DNA from: Cloacimonetes bacterium UBA5210
GTDB lineage: Bacteria; Cloacimonadota; Cloacimonadia; Cloacimonadales; Cloacimonadaceae
Reading direction: 5' to 3'
Assembly: GCA_002412625.1 (NCBI GenBank)
Contig: DHVK01000037.1
Span: forward strand, 1-34,392
DNA: 34,392 nt
In this document: positions 17,072-25,101 of the stretch, one piece after another
Layout: every line of letters begins with the position of its first letter
Position numbering within the stretch: the first letter of the stretch is position 1
Position numbers and translations under genes: made by a program
The notes under the pieces: generated by a model
Told to the model about the DNA's origin: nothing
Seen by the model: the letters and a program-made list of their open reading frames with translations, nothing else
The model's database searches: none

Positions 17072-17358
17072 TTAGAAAAACCGCAATTGGAGTGCGATTG
17101 TGCCGATCAGGAAAGCTCCATAATTCCAATCTGAGTCTAAAACAAGAACCGGAAAGTCTATATTAAATAACTGGAGGATAATCTGTTGCCTTCGGTGATC
17201 GATCTGCACCTTCTTGATGGTGAGACCATCGTCAGTCCTTACAACTGCAATTTTCTCGTCTGCATCTTCCCAGCTCTGATTACTCTTGATGACCACAATG
17301 AATGATGCTGGATCGATAGGATTAGTTAGATCAGATCGACTGAAATGCTTAGCACCTC
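17072..17358 (-). pseudogene. C-terminal fragment of a LexA/UmuD-type S24 peptidase
   Basis: An open frame of ~90 codons running from a TGA near 17359 down to the stop at 17072, with only a GTG at 17296 as internal start. The translation contains DEKIAVVRTDDGLTIKKVQI. This fits the family pattern GDIAVVRxxGExTIKRV around the catalytic lysine of S24 (LexA/UmuD/phage repressor) self-cleaving proteins. A strand-rich end (FPVLVLDSD, FLIGTIALQ) also fits. The N-terminal DNA-binding domain and the serine of the Ser-Lys dyad are missing, so it should be non-functional. The weak point is the short length; another beta-rich fragment remains possible. Confidence 0.5.
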
Positions 17359-17362
17359 ACTT

Positions 17363-18190
17363 TCAACGCTCTATCAGCACATCTCCATAGGAATAATGAC
17401 CATCACGAAACCAGATATAGACACGGTAGAGGCCGGGCGCGATATCGCCGACCAGCGTAGTTATCAGCTGCTCAGATCCCTGGCCGAGGGTCTTGGTTTT
17501 GCGGATGGTGTGGGCCTGATCCAGCAGGAGCATGGTCGCGGTCGTGCCGACCTTGACGTCCACTGAGAGCTTAAAGCTATCCTGACAGGGATTGGGATAC
17601 GCGGCTGAGACCCAGTTTGTTGCCGGGGATACGTCGATCATTACCGGACCGTGAAAGGTGGACGGATACTCAGTAAAGACATACTCCAACCAGTAATAGT
17701 AGATGTTGCCGGGGATCACTGTCGTGTCAGTATAATAGTAAACATGTGTTTCACTGATATTTGTAGCCGGGATCGGCTCGTTTGTGATCTCCTGGGCAGT
17801 GGGAATATCGTTTGTATCAGAGCGGTAGAGCCGGAATCCGAGCATTTGGGTCTCCGACTCGGTCACCCAGGCTAAGCGCACCTGTCCCTCTTCTGTCAGG
17901 GTTGCGGTGAAGAAACTAAGCTCGGGAGTCTGAGGCTGTCCGCGTAGATCATCCGGGAGATATTCGAAAACCTGCCAGTCCTTGCCATCGCCAGCACCGC
18001 CGTAGTTCACGTTGCCCAGAAGGTTAGCCTCGGCATCAGTATGTACATAACCTGCGAAACCACCTACATAGATGGGAAAATCGTAGGTTTCGCTCGTGAT
18101 CCAGCGTGCTTCAGGCGCATCCGGTTTGAACAGATCACAGCTCGATGTTAGCACGAGCAGTATCAGTACCAGCAAATGTAAGGGCTTCAT
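17363..18190 (-). CDS. Secreted lipoprotein with FN3-like region and FlgD-type sorting tail
   Basis: A 275-residue exported protein. A signal peptide with long hydrophobic core ends at LTSSC, so it is a likely lipoprotein with a relaxed lipobox. The middle part (about 90-180) carries fibronectin-III-like features: VRLAWVTESETQMLGFRLYR and a YYYTDTTVIPGNIYYYWLEY stretch. The last ~75 residues (AAYPNPCQDSFKLSVDVK to YSYGDVLIER) resemble the FlgD Ig-like/T9SS-style C-terminal sorting domain common in Cloacimonadota and FCB-group secreted proteins. AAGGAG lies 8 bases before ATG 18190, and ATG 18193 is an alternative. The substrate or partner is unknown. It lies between a peptidase fragment and an IS remnant, so it may be accessory. 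Confidence 0.8.
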   Translation of the reverse strand: MKPLHLLVLILLVLTSSCDLFKPDAPEARWITSETYDFPIYVGGFAGYVHTDAEANLLGNVNYGGAGDGKDWQVFEYLPDDLRGQPQTPELSFFTATLTEEGQVRLAWVTESETQMLGFRLYRSDTNDIPTAQEITNEPIPATNISETHVYYYTDTTVIPGNIYYYWLEYVFTEYPSTFHGPVMIDVSPATNWVSAAYPNPCQDSFKLSVDVKVGTTATMLLLDQAHTIRKTKTLGQGSEQLITTLVGDIAPGLYRVYIWFRDGHYSYGDVLIER

Positions 18191-18375
18191 CATAACAACT
18201 CCTTGGGCAAACATTAATCCAACATACCATTCTGCTGCAAGGCGGATTGGAGTCAATACTAAAGTGTATATTGTGACCCATGTGGATTATAAAGTATTGC
18301 TGGATAATGCGTAAGAAAGCTGGAAAACTCGCAGAAAGGACTTCCCAAGGTTGTGCGCTTGTGGTTGTTAGCACA

Positions 18376-18738
18376 ATGAAAGGAAAACGATTTGCCCCCA
18401 CTCAGATCATCAAGATACTGAAAGAGCACGAAGCCGGCACGGAAGTGACGGAACTCATCCACAAGTATGGCATAGCCAGAAACACATTCTACATCTGGAA
18501 GAGCAAATTCGGTGGTATGGAAAACAACCAGATTCAAAAGCTCAAAGACCTGGAATCGGAGAACTCCAAGCTCAAAAAGCTATGGCTTGCCGAGGCTGTT
18601 AGTCTTGGTAAGAAAGAAGTTTGGAGAGGTCAATCACAAGCGGGTGGAACGTATCTACAAAGCTGCAAGACTGCAACTTGCCAAGCCTCCCAAGAAGTAT
18701 ATCAAACGAGATCCGGTACCGTTGGAAAAGGCTACTGA
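18376..18738 (+). pseudogene. IS3-family OrfA, 3' part out of frame
   Basis: The first ~75 residues are a typical IS3 OrfA: KRFAPTQIIKILKEHEAGTE with helix-turn-helix, IARNTFYIWKSKFGG, and a leucine-zipper-like LESENSKLKKL. After about 18600 the frame runs through what is OrfB sequence in another frame, giving a meaningless tail to the stop at 18738. The OrfA end is lost in the internal deletion. OrfA alone normally binds the IS ends. Confidence 0.75.
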
Positions 18739-19249
18739 GCCAAACCAGGTCTGGGCAATGGACTTCATGACCGACACTCTGGAGAATGGTAGAAAGTTCA
18801 GAGTTTTCAACCTGATCGACACCTTCAGTAAAGAGAGTGTTCTCCAGATCATCGACAGCTCACTTCAGGAAAGCAGGCTTGTTCGGGAACTTAGCCAGCT
18901 TGCTGAACTACGGGGACTTCCAAGAGCGATAAAATGCGATAACGGTCCCGAGTTTACCAGCAAAGTTATGCTCAAATGGGCAGACGAGACTGGAGTTCAA
19001 CTGGGTTTCATAGCCAAAGGAAAGCCAACACAGAACGGCTTTATCGAGAGTTTCAATGGTAAGATGAGGAAGGAATGTCTTGACAGGCATATCTTCCGCA
19101 ATTTAGTTGAAGCTAAGGAAGTTATTATGAATTGGGTAAGTCACTACAATGAAGAACGACCTCATCGGTCTCAGAATTATATGGCTCCCTACGAGTTTAT
19201 CAATGCCAATAATGTCAAAGCGAATTCACCATTACAGATTGGTCAATAA
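18611..19249 (+). pseudogene. IS3-family OrfB (DDE transposase), N-terminus deleted
   Basis: Integrase-core part of an IS3 OrfB. The DDE residues are all present: D in WAMDFM, D in KCDNGPEFTS, and E in QNGFIESFNGK, with 35 residues between the second D and the E. The C-terminal segment NWVSHYNEERPHRSQNYMAP is intact. Homology starts near 18620 (EVNHKRVERIYK). The N-terminal ~80 residues with the HTH_21 region are missing and no proper start exists, so this is a pseudogene despite the complete catalytic triad. Confidence 0.85.
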
Positions 19250-19264
19250 AATGGTGTATGGTCA

Positions 19265-19788
19265 TTAGAAGTTTCGTAGCTTGTTGCGTACAATATTACT
19301 TCTCATCCTCAATGTTTTTGTGGAGGGACTCCTCATAACTTTGTCCCCCCTCAGTTTATCGAATGATACTACAGCATGCTGCTGAATGGCCAACGAGGTA
19401 CTTAGTGAGAAGTGTTAGGGTTTCAAACCTTAGTAGCTTTATCAAGTCGAGATTAAGAAGCAACAAACTTGCTATGTCCGATGCTTATCTCCCCCAAAGC
19501 TATTCTCTCAGATTAGCCCTTGCAGATATCATGTCACAATTTGCATTTTTCGGTGATCGGAGTTGCAGAAGTCCTGTCAAAAACTACTCAAAAGGGTCTT
19601 GTTAAGGATGTCCTACGATGCATAAGGATGCGACAGTTTGCAGATTTCGCTGCACTTTTTGCAGATTTCGTTGTCACGTTACAAGCTTTTACTGCCCTCG
19701 GCTGCTACAGTTGTCTGTTGCTTTTTGATTGACATATTTACCGTGTTTGTTCATGTGTCCGCAAAGAAAAACGAATTGGATGTGGATT
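19265..19788. other. Non-coding accessory DNA between IS remnant and sigma gene
   Basis: No ORF here has a convincing Shine-Dalgarno sequence or domain. Short open frames such as 19363-19605 look like chance. The region contains the second repeat copy (19651-19684) with an upstream partial duplicate, and a TTGACA at 19729-19734 that may be the -35 of the following sigma gene, although no good -10 follows. Confidence 0.5.
19637..19684 (+). repeat. 34-bp repeat, copy B, with partial tandem duplicate
   Basis: Positions 19651-19684 match 2047-2080 at 31 of 34 bases. Immediately before, GTTTGCAGATTTCG (19637-19650) repeats the internal TTTTGCAGATTTCG unit, so this copy is partly tandem. Both copies precede genes at the downstream edge of decayed DNA. 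Confidence 0.65.
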
Positions 19789-20880
19789 ATGCAAAACTCG
19801 CTGCAAGCAAGTTTGGATAGAGATTCTTATGACAGCCTGGTCACATTTGTGCAGGATAGGTGCTTCCGCTTGTTTGGAAACCGAAATTTTTGTAGTGATG
19901 CAAGCAACCTGCTACTCATGAGTCAGCTGCAAGCAGAAGAACAACAGACTTTCGATAAATCGGAGCTTGAGACATTGTTCCCAAAATTGATCGAAGATTT
20001 GTTCGATGCGTACCGCAAGACCGCGTTTACTTTGTGCCTGAGCAAAACCCATGACCCGGAACTCTCCGGGGATCTGGCGCAGGAAGCTGTATATCAGTTG
20101 CTTGCCTCCAAAGGTGAGATTCGCAATGTGAATTTCTGGCTAAAGCAGGTTACGCACAATCTTCTCTGTAAGTACTACAAGTATAAGAAGGACGAACAGA
20201 CGCTATGCCAAAGCCTGATGAGCGAGGAAGCGGTGATCCGGGATGTGATGCAAAACAATATCCCTTCGGCCATTGAAGGCCTGAATCCGGAGCAGACAGA
20301 AGAAATCCTGAAGAGCAAAGAGTATGAAGCCTATCAGAGCACGATCGGGCATGAAAGTCTGGATGCCTTCGCGGCTTTCGCCGGGATCAGCTATGAGGCA
20401 ACCAAAAAGCGCAGAGCCAAAGCTTTGAGAAATCTGAGAGCGAGAATGCTGTTGATGCTGGGTTGGGAAGATAGCCCTGATATCCTGACCTTCAACCAAT
20501 ATCATGCTATCCTGAAGTTAATCCGAAAACTAAGCGCCATAGCCTCGGGTGAGGAACAAGTCCAGGATGCCAAGCTGGTGGAAGTGCTGCAAGGCTTTGC
20601 CGAGATCATTGATTGGGGCATCTCACTTAGCGCGCCGGGGAGCTTTCGCCTGTACATTGTTAGCCTCTCGGAGAAAGGGATACCACAGCTGGCAACGATT
20701 GAATTGCAGATGAACAAACGGAACCACATAATCGTCGTGGGGAGCAAGCGGAACGAAATGATGGGCGTGATAGACAACTCCGAGGACTTTCGCATACCTA
20801 CCGAAAAGGGCAGGGCGACGCTAAGCCTGGCTGAGATCGAATCCATGGTCCGTCCTGTCCGGGATTCGGATGGCGAATAG
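19789..20880 (+). CDS. Sigma-70-like (ECF-type) sigma factor with C-terminal extension
   Basis: About 363 residues. Region 2 features are at ~68-138: LSGDLAQEAVYQLLASKGEI, then NVNFWLKQVTHNLLCKYYKYKKDEQ, the pattern of helices that bind RNA polymerase and the -10. A region 4-like helix-turn-helix is at ~191-222 (LDAFAAFAGISYEATKKRRA followed by KALRNLRARM). ECF factors usually end here. This one continues ~140 residues with a helical part (FNQYHAILKLIRKLSAIASG) and a strand-rich part (SFRLYIVSLSEKGIPQLATI), perhaps a sensory or regulatory domain (inference). The start is uncertain: ATG 19789 or 19780 fits best, while the frame is open from 19729. No anti-sigma factor is adjacent. The downstream neighbour, 177 bp away, is an FGE-fold lipoprotein. 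Confidence 0.75.
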   Translation: MQNSLQASLDRDSYDSLVTFVQDRCFRLFGNRNFCSDASNLLLMSQLQAEEQQTFDKSELETLFPKLIEDLFDAYRKTAFTLCLSKTHDPELSGDLAQEAVYQLLASKGEIRNVNFWLKQVTHNLLCKYYKYKKDEQTLCQSLMSEEAVIRDVMQNNIPSAIEGLNPEQTEEILKSKEYEAYQSTIGHESLDAFAAFAGISYEATKKRRAKALRNLRARMLLMLGWEDSPDILTFNQYHAILKLIRKLSAIASGEEQVQDAKLVEVLQGFAEIIDWGISLSAPGSFRLYIVSLSEKGIPQLATIELQMNKRNHIIVVGSKRNEMMGVIDNSEDFRIPTEKGRATLSLAEIESMVRPVRDSDGE

Positions 20881-21057
20881 GCATGTTTGGCAAATGCTTG
20901 GGCAAAGAGCAAGCATAAGCCAAGGATAAAGTTAGATTCTTCTTGACGAGTTATTGTTTAGTGAAACTATTGCACAAGAGAGCTTGGTATGTGCAAACGG
21001 TGATAGTTTATGCGCGATGCCCGGCAACAAACTTGAGAAATAAAAAGGGTAGGATTC

Positions 21058-22167
21058 ATGAACATGAGATGGATTAGGTCATTGGCTCTTGTATTTACCG
21101 TCAGCCTGGCATTGGTGGGCGGATGCAAGGAGAAAAGTACTCAGCCAACCTTTGAGCAGGTGGCGAAACCCCAGTTTAGTATCCCCGGAGGCACATACCA
21201 AGCTTCACAAACCGTTTCTATAACATGTGCCACATTGGGCGTAACGATCCGCTATACTACTGATGGCAGCGAACCCAACTCCGCTGCTTTGGTATATCAA
21301 GCACCAATCTCCATAACGCACACAAGCACCATTAAAGCCAAGGCATACAGAGATGGTTATCGGGATAGCGAAACCGCTGCTACGCAGTATGTGATTGATA
21401 TACAGTATCCGGAAAACTTTGTCTTTGTGGAAGGGGGAACTTTCAATAACGGTAGTTCCGATGTAACTGTCTCCAGCTTTTACATCGATAAATATGAAGT
21501 CACTCAAGCCGGCTACGAGGCGGTGATGGGAGTTAATCCCTCACACTTTAGCGGTAATCCCAATCGCCCGGTTGAGCAGGTTAGCTGGTTTAATGCAATA
21601 GAATACTGCAATCGCCGCAGTATGCAGGAAGGGCTAACGCCATGTTTCAGCTATGGCACTTTTGGCACGAATCCTGATGAATGGCCTACGGGCTGGAATA
21701 CAGATTACAACAACCACATCAATGTAAGCTGCAACTGGACTGCCAATGGCTACCGTTTGCCCACCGAGATGGAATGGATGTTTGCCGCTAAGGGTGGTAA
21801 CCATGGCCAAGGTTATACCTATAGTGGCAGTGATGACATCGATGCTGTGGCGTGGTATTGGGGTAACTCAGACATAGGTGATGGACAGGGAAGGCGCACG
21901 CATGACGTGGGACTCAAAGCAACCAACGAGCTTGGCACTTTTGACATGAGCGGCAACGTCTGGGAATGGGTATGGGACATCTATGGTAGCTATCCAGGTA
22001 CTTCACAAACTAATCCTACGGGAGCAGATAGCGGGTTTTACCGTGTGGAGCGTGGCGGTGGCTGGCAATACGATGCCATCAGCTGCACTGTTTCGAGTCG
22101 GTACGACCTCGATGCCACTGACAGCTACCTCGTTTTAGGCTTTCGCTTGGTCAGGAGGTCCCCTTGA
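21058..22167 (+). CDS. Lipoprotein with CHB_HEX_C_1 and FGE-sulfatase (SUMF1-fold) domains
   Basis: A 369-residue exported protein. The signal peptide ends at VGGC, a lipobox-like site. Residues ~38-115 match the chitobiase/beta-hexosaminidase C-terminal type repeat (PQFSIPGGTYQASQTVSITC and IRYTTDGSEPN). Residues ~120-369 form a formylglycine-generating-enzyme/SUMF1 fold: FVFVEGGTF, YIDKYEVTQAGYEAVMGVNP, NRPVEQVSWFNAIEYCNRRS, GYRLPTEMEWMFAAKGG and FDMSGNVWEWVWD. The end reads RGGGW...ISCTVSSRY. Only one of the two cysteines of the copper-binding active site of true FGE is present, so it is probably a binding or structural SUMF1-like protein, not a sulfatase activator. AGGATTC precedes ATG 21058. 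A TTGACG at 20943 may belong to its promoter. Confidence 0.88.
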   Translation: MNMRWIRSLALVFTVSLALVGGCKEKSTQPTFEQVAKPQFSIPGGTYQASQTVSITCATLGVTIRYTTDGSEPNSAALVYQAPISITHTSTIKAKAYRDGYRDSETAATQYVIDIQYPENFVFVEGGTFNNGSSDVTVSSFYIDKYEVTQAGYEAVMGVNPSHFSGNPNRPVEQVSWFNAIEYCNRRSMQEGLTPCFSYGTFGTNPDEWPTGWNTDYNNHINVSCNWTANGYRLPTEMEWMFAAKGGNHGQGYTYSGSDDIDAVAWYWGNSDIGDGQGRRTHDVGLKATNELGTFDMSGNVWEWVWDIYGSYPGTSQTNPTGADSGFYRVERGGGWQYDAISCTVSSRYDLDATDSYLVLGFRLVRRSP

Positions 22168-22588
22168 TTTTTGTGTTTTGTCCTTTTTGCCTTAAGCGGA
22201 TGCCGTAAAGCACGGGAGCACAATGCGCGAAGGACAAGGTGTGCAGGGGTTTTTACCCCCTGCCTTCCATAAACATATTAATATCTGCATTGGATTTGCA
22301 CCGTTATGTTACGCGCAGATTTAGTCCCATCAGGACTATGCTTATACCTGCACTATATCCGTCATATCTTTGCCCCTGATCAAGCCTTATCCTTCCTTGT
22401 CCCTTGTGACGGACTGGCATTGAGGGTGAGAGTTTATGTTCCACGCAGGGCTTGCGATTTTGCCGCGTGATTAGGCTTATTATGGCCTCTCAAACGCGCT
22501 GCTTGATAAAGATTTTCCTTGACGGTAAAAGCCTATCTGAAAGCTTGCTACAAAGAACATAATACTAAATGAATCAAAGGAGATTCCA
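22168..22588. other. 420-bp intergenic region with hairpins
   Basis: No coding signal is seen. It contains a 7-bp GC-rich hairpin at 22243-22263, a small AGTCC/GGACT hairpin near 22324-22338, and a TTGACG at 22519-22524 without a good -10 at normal spacing. A promoter for the downstream COG2403 gene must lie here or nearby, but I cannot fix it. Confidence 0.5.
22243..22263. other. GC-rich hairpin
   Basis: GCAGGGG (22243-22249) and CCCCTGC (22257-22263) pair perfectly over a 7-nt loop (TTTTTAC). No T-tract follows on either strand, so it is not a standard terminator. It may be a processing or protection structure for the upstream mRNA. Confidence 0.45.
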
Positions 22589-23947
22589 ATGAAACGTAGA
22601 GTTATCATTATGGGCGCTGCTGGGCGCGACTTTCAAAACTTCAACGTCTTTTACCGTGACAATAAGGACTATGAAGTTGTAGCGTTCACCGCCACCCAAA
22701 TCCCCGGTATCGATGATAAAAAGTATCCTGCCGCTCTGGCCGGGAAACTGTATCCCAATGGTATCGAAATCAAGCCTGAAGCCGAACTCAAAGACCTCAT
22801 CATCAAACACAATGTGGACCTCGTGGTCCTTGCATACAGCGATCTTCCTTACGAAGTAGTGATGCACAAAGCCGCTCTGGTAAATGCTACCGGTGCCGAC
22901 TTCATGCTGATGGGCGCAAATAACACTACCATCAAAACTACCAAGCCTCTGGTCAGCATCTGTGCCGCTCGCACCGGTTGCGGTAAATCCCAGACCACCC
23001 GTGCGGTAGTCCGAGCCCTCAAAGAACGCGGCTTGAAAGTTGTATCGATCCGTCATCCCATGCCTTACGGCGACCTCGTGGCACAGAAAGTGCAGCGTTA
23101 CGCCGAACTGGCCGACCTCAAGAAACATAAATGCACCATCGAAGAGATGGAAGAATATGAACCGCACATTGCGATGGGCAGCGTGATTTATGCCGGCGTG
23201 GACTATGAAGCAATCGTCCGCGAAGCCGAGAAAGAAGCCGACGTCATCATTTGGGACGGCGGAAACAACGACATTCCGTTCTACTCATCAGACGAAATGA
23301 TCCGCATCGTTGTGGTAGATCCTCACCGCCCCGGCGACGAGATTTCTTACTATCCCGGCGAAACCAACGTCTATATGGCAGACGTCATCGTGATCAACAA
23401 GATCGACAGTGCCGATCTGGACGACATCAATGAAGTTCGTTCAAACGTACGCGCGATCAACCCCACTGCCAAGATCATCGAAGCTGCTTCTCCGCTCTCT
23501 GTGGACAAACCTGAACTCATCTTGGGCAAAAACGTGCTCGTAGTAGAAGATGGTCCCACCCTCACGCACGGCGAAATGACCTTTGGTGCCGGTGTGGTGG
23601 CTGCGGACAAATATGGCTGCAACGACCTCGTGGATCCCCGCCCCTGGGCAGTTGGCGAAATCAAAGATACTTTTGAAAAGTATCCTGATATCGGAATCCT
23701 GCTTCCTGCAATGGGCTACAGTGCCAAGCAGATCAAAGATCTGGAAAAAACCATCAACGATACCGAATGCGATTCTGTGGTTATTGCTACCCCGATCGAC
23801 CTTCGCCGCATCGTGAAGATCAAAAAACCTGCTTGCCAGGTTGGCTATGAACTGCAGGAAATTGGCGCACCGACCATTAAAGATGTGCTTGAAGGCTTTG
23901 CCACGAAGAAAGCCCCTGCCAAGAAAGCTACTGCAAAGAAGAAATAA
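22589..23947 (+). CDS. COG2403 GTPase, cyclic-2,3-diphosphoglycerate synthetase-like
   Basis: A 452-residue P-loop protein of the COG2403 family, related to archaeal cyclic 2,3-diphosphoglycerate synthetase and often annotated so. A Rossmann-like N-terminal domain (RRVIIMGAAGRDFQNFN) precedes a P-loop TGCGKS (129-134). VIIWDGGNNDIPF resembles a Walker B/G3 site, and NKID (270-273) matches the guanine-specificity motif. The last ~13 residues are Lys/Ala repeats (KKAPAKKATAKKK). The true substrate in bacteria is not established; a cyclic-DPG role is possible but unproven. AAGGAG precedes ATG 22589. Carbamate kinase follows after 88 bp, separated by a strong hairpin. Confidence 0.82.
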   Translation: MKRRVIIMGAAGRDFQNFNVFYRDNKDYEVVAFTATQIPGIDDKKYPAALAGKLYPNGIEIKPEAELKDLIIKHNVDLVVLAYSDLPYEVVMHKAALVNATGADFMLMGANNTTIKTTKPLVSICAARTGCGKSQTTRAVVRALKERGLKVVSIRHPMPYGDLVAQKVQRYAELADLKKHKCTIEEMEEYEPHIAMGSVIYAGVDYEAIVREAEKEADVIIWDGGNNDIPFYSSDEMIRIVVVDPHRPGDEISYYPGETNVYMADVIVINKIDSADLDDINEVRSNVRAINPTAKIIEAASPLSVDKPELILGKNVLVVEDGPTLTHGEMTFGAGVVAADKYGCNDLVDPRPWAVGEIKDTFEKYPDIGILLPAMGYSAKQIKDLEKTINDTECDSVVIATPIDLRRIVKIKKPACQVGYELQEIGAPTIKDVLEGFATKKAPAKKATAKKK

Positions 23948-23974
23948 TCCATCCGGAAACGGATAAACCATAAA

Positions 23975-24003
23975 CCGGGGGTGAGCCCAAAACTCACCCC
24001 CGG
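23975..24003 (+). terminator. Strong hairpin between the COG2403 gene and arcC
   Basis: CCGGGGGTGAG (23975-23985) pairs perfectly with CTCACCCCCGG (23993-24003) over a 7-nt loop, with a short CTTT tail. The stem is strong but the T-tract weak. It may terminate partly, or protect the upstream mRNA and lower arcC expression. Confidence 0.6.
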
Positions 24004-24035
24004 CTTTAGCTTAAAGCCAAAAAACGAGGAATTAT

Positions 24036-24983
24036 ATGAAAAAGACAGCAGTTCTTGCCCTGGGCGGCAATGCCATCATCAGAGCCGGTCAGAATGGTAC
24101 GATAGCGGAACAGTTCGCCAATACCAGAGATTCTCTGGGCGGCATCGTGGAACTCATCAGCAAGGGTTATCAGCTTAGCATCACCCACGGAAACGGACCT
24201 CAGGTGGGCAACCTTCTGCGCCAGCAGGAAGCCGGCGAGAAGGAAGGCCTGGCTGCCATGCCCCTGGGCGTCTTGAACGCCGCCACCGAAGGCACCATGG
24301 GCTATATGATCGAGCAAAGCCTGCAAAACAAGCTGCGGCACCAAGGCATTGATAAGCAGGTTATCACCATCGTCTCCCAGGTGGTGGTGGACAAAAACGA
24401 TCCCAGCATGAAAAACCCCACCAAATATGTGGGCAGCACCTATTACAACGCGGAGCAGGCAGAAGAGCTGAAAGCCACTTTGGGCTGGACTTTGAAAGAA
24501 GACTCCGGCAAGGGTTACCGCAGAGTTGTCCCTTCACCGATGCCCATCGAAATCATTCCTGCCGACACCATCAATGAACTGGTGCATGAAGGCCAAATCG
24601 TGATCGCGGTTGGCGGTGGCGGAATCCCGGTTTACCGGGAAGATAACGGCGACCTGGAAGGCGTGGACGCGGTGATCGATAAGGATTTTGCCAGCGCTCT
24701 TCTGGCGCTTAACATCAAGGCGGATCTCTTTGTGATTCTCACCGGGGTGGACAAAGTGTCTATCAACTTCGGCAAACCGGACCAGCAGGATCTGGATGTG
24801 ATGACCGTGGATGAAGCTCAAAAGCATTATGATGACAAGCAATTCCCTGCGGGCAGCATGGGTCCCAAGATCATGGCAGCGATCGACTTCCTGAAGCGTG
24901 GTGGCAGCGAAGTGCTGATTACCTCCATCGAGAAGATCGTGGATGCCTTTGAAGGCAAGACCGGTACCCGCATAGTTCACTAA
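24036..24983 (+). CDS. arcC: Carbamate kinase
   Basis: Carbamate kinase (carbamoyl phosphate + ADP to carbamate + ATP), 315 residues, cytoplasmic. Amino-acid-kinase fold motifs are LALGGNAII at the start, SITHGNGPQVGNLL, VVPSPMP, VAVGGGGIPV, DLEGVDAVIDKDFASALLA and the GSMGPKIMAA ending. Length and motifs are those of a complete enzyme. GAGGAA precedes ATG 24036. In fermentative bacteria it yields ATP from arginine/citrulline or purine-derived carbamoyl phosphate. No arginine deiminase or carbamoyltransferase gene is nearby, so the carbamoyl phosphate source is not visible here. A 13-bp stem terminator-like hairpin follows. Confidence 0.96.
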   Translation: MKKTAVLALGGNAIIRAGQNGTIAEQFANTRDSLGGIVELISKGYQLSITHGNGPQVGNLLRQQEAGEKEGLAAMPLGVLNAATEGTMGYMIEQSLQNKLRHQGIDKQVITIVSQVVVDKNDPSMKNPTKYVGSTYYNAEQAEELKATLGWTLKEDSGKGYRRVVPSPMPIEIIPADTINELVHEGQIVIAVGGGGIPVYREDNGDLEGVDAVIDKDFASALLALNIKADLFVILTGVDKVSINFGKPDQQDLDVMTVDEAQKHYDDKQFPAGSMGPKIMAAIDFLKRGGSEVLITSIEKIVDAFEGKTGTRIVH

Positions 24984-24990
24984 ACAATTG

Positions 24991-25030
24991 TTCCGGGACG
25001 GTATCTCGATCCTGAACTACCGTCCCGGAA
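24991..25030 (+). terminator. Terminator hairpin after arcC
   Basis: TTCCGGGACGGTA (24991-25003) pairs perfectly with TACCGTCCCGGAA (25018-25030), a 13-bp stem with a 14-nt loop, seven bases after the arcC stop. It is followed by TTCTAT, a weak U-tract. Confidence 0.7.
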
Positions 25031-25050
25031 TTCTATCACCGGGCGGCATG

Positions 25051-25076
25051 AAAAAAAAGCCGGCATTTCTGCCGGC
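25051..25076 (-). terminator. Rho-independent terminator of glnS/ACT operon
   Basis: On the minus strand GCCGGCA and TGCCGGC form a perfect 7-bp stem with a GAAA loop, followed by eight T residues (25058-25051). It lies 26 bases past the stop of the small ACT-like gene. Confidence 0.9.
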
Positions 25077-25101
25077 AAAGGTCCTCGGGAAAGAACTCAG
25101 C

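Larger units (their letters stand above)
18274..19264 (+). mobile_element. IS3-family insertion sequence, internally deleted
   Basis: Remnant of an IS3-family element with OrfA (HTH) and OrfB (DDE) parts in different frames. Candidate ends are TGACC at 18274 and GGTCA at 19264, the usual TGA-type tips. The inverted repeat beyond five bases is poor and I see no clear target duplication, so the ends are approximate. Between OrfA (ending around LAEAV) and OrfB (beginning around EVNHKRV), roughly 80-100 codons normally present are missing. The OrfB frame is +1 relative to OrfA instead of the -1 used for programmed frameshifting. It should not be autonomously mobile. Confidence 0.75.

Noticed and set aside
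18376..19249. Programmed -1 frameshifting of an intact IS3 transposase
   Set aside because: OrfB is in the +1 frame relative to OrfA, and the normal OrfA end and OrfB start are missing, so a deletion explains the arrangement better.
22519..22563. TTGACG and CATAAT upstream of the COG2403 gene as a promoter
   Set aside because: The spacing (about 33 bases) does not fit and no better -10 lies at 17 bases.
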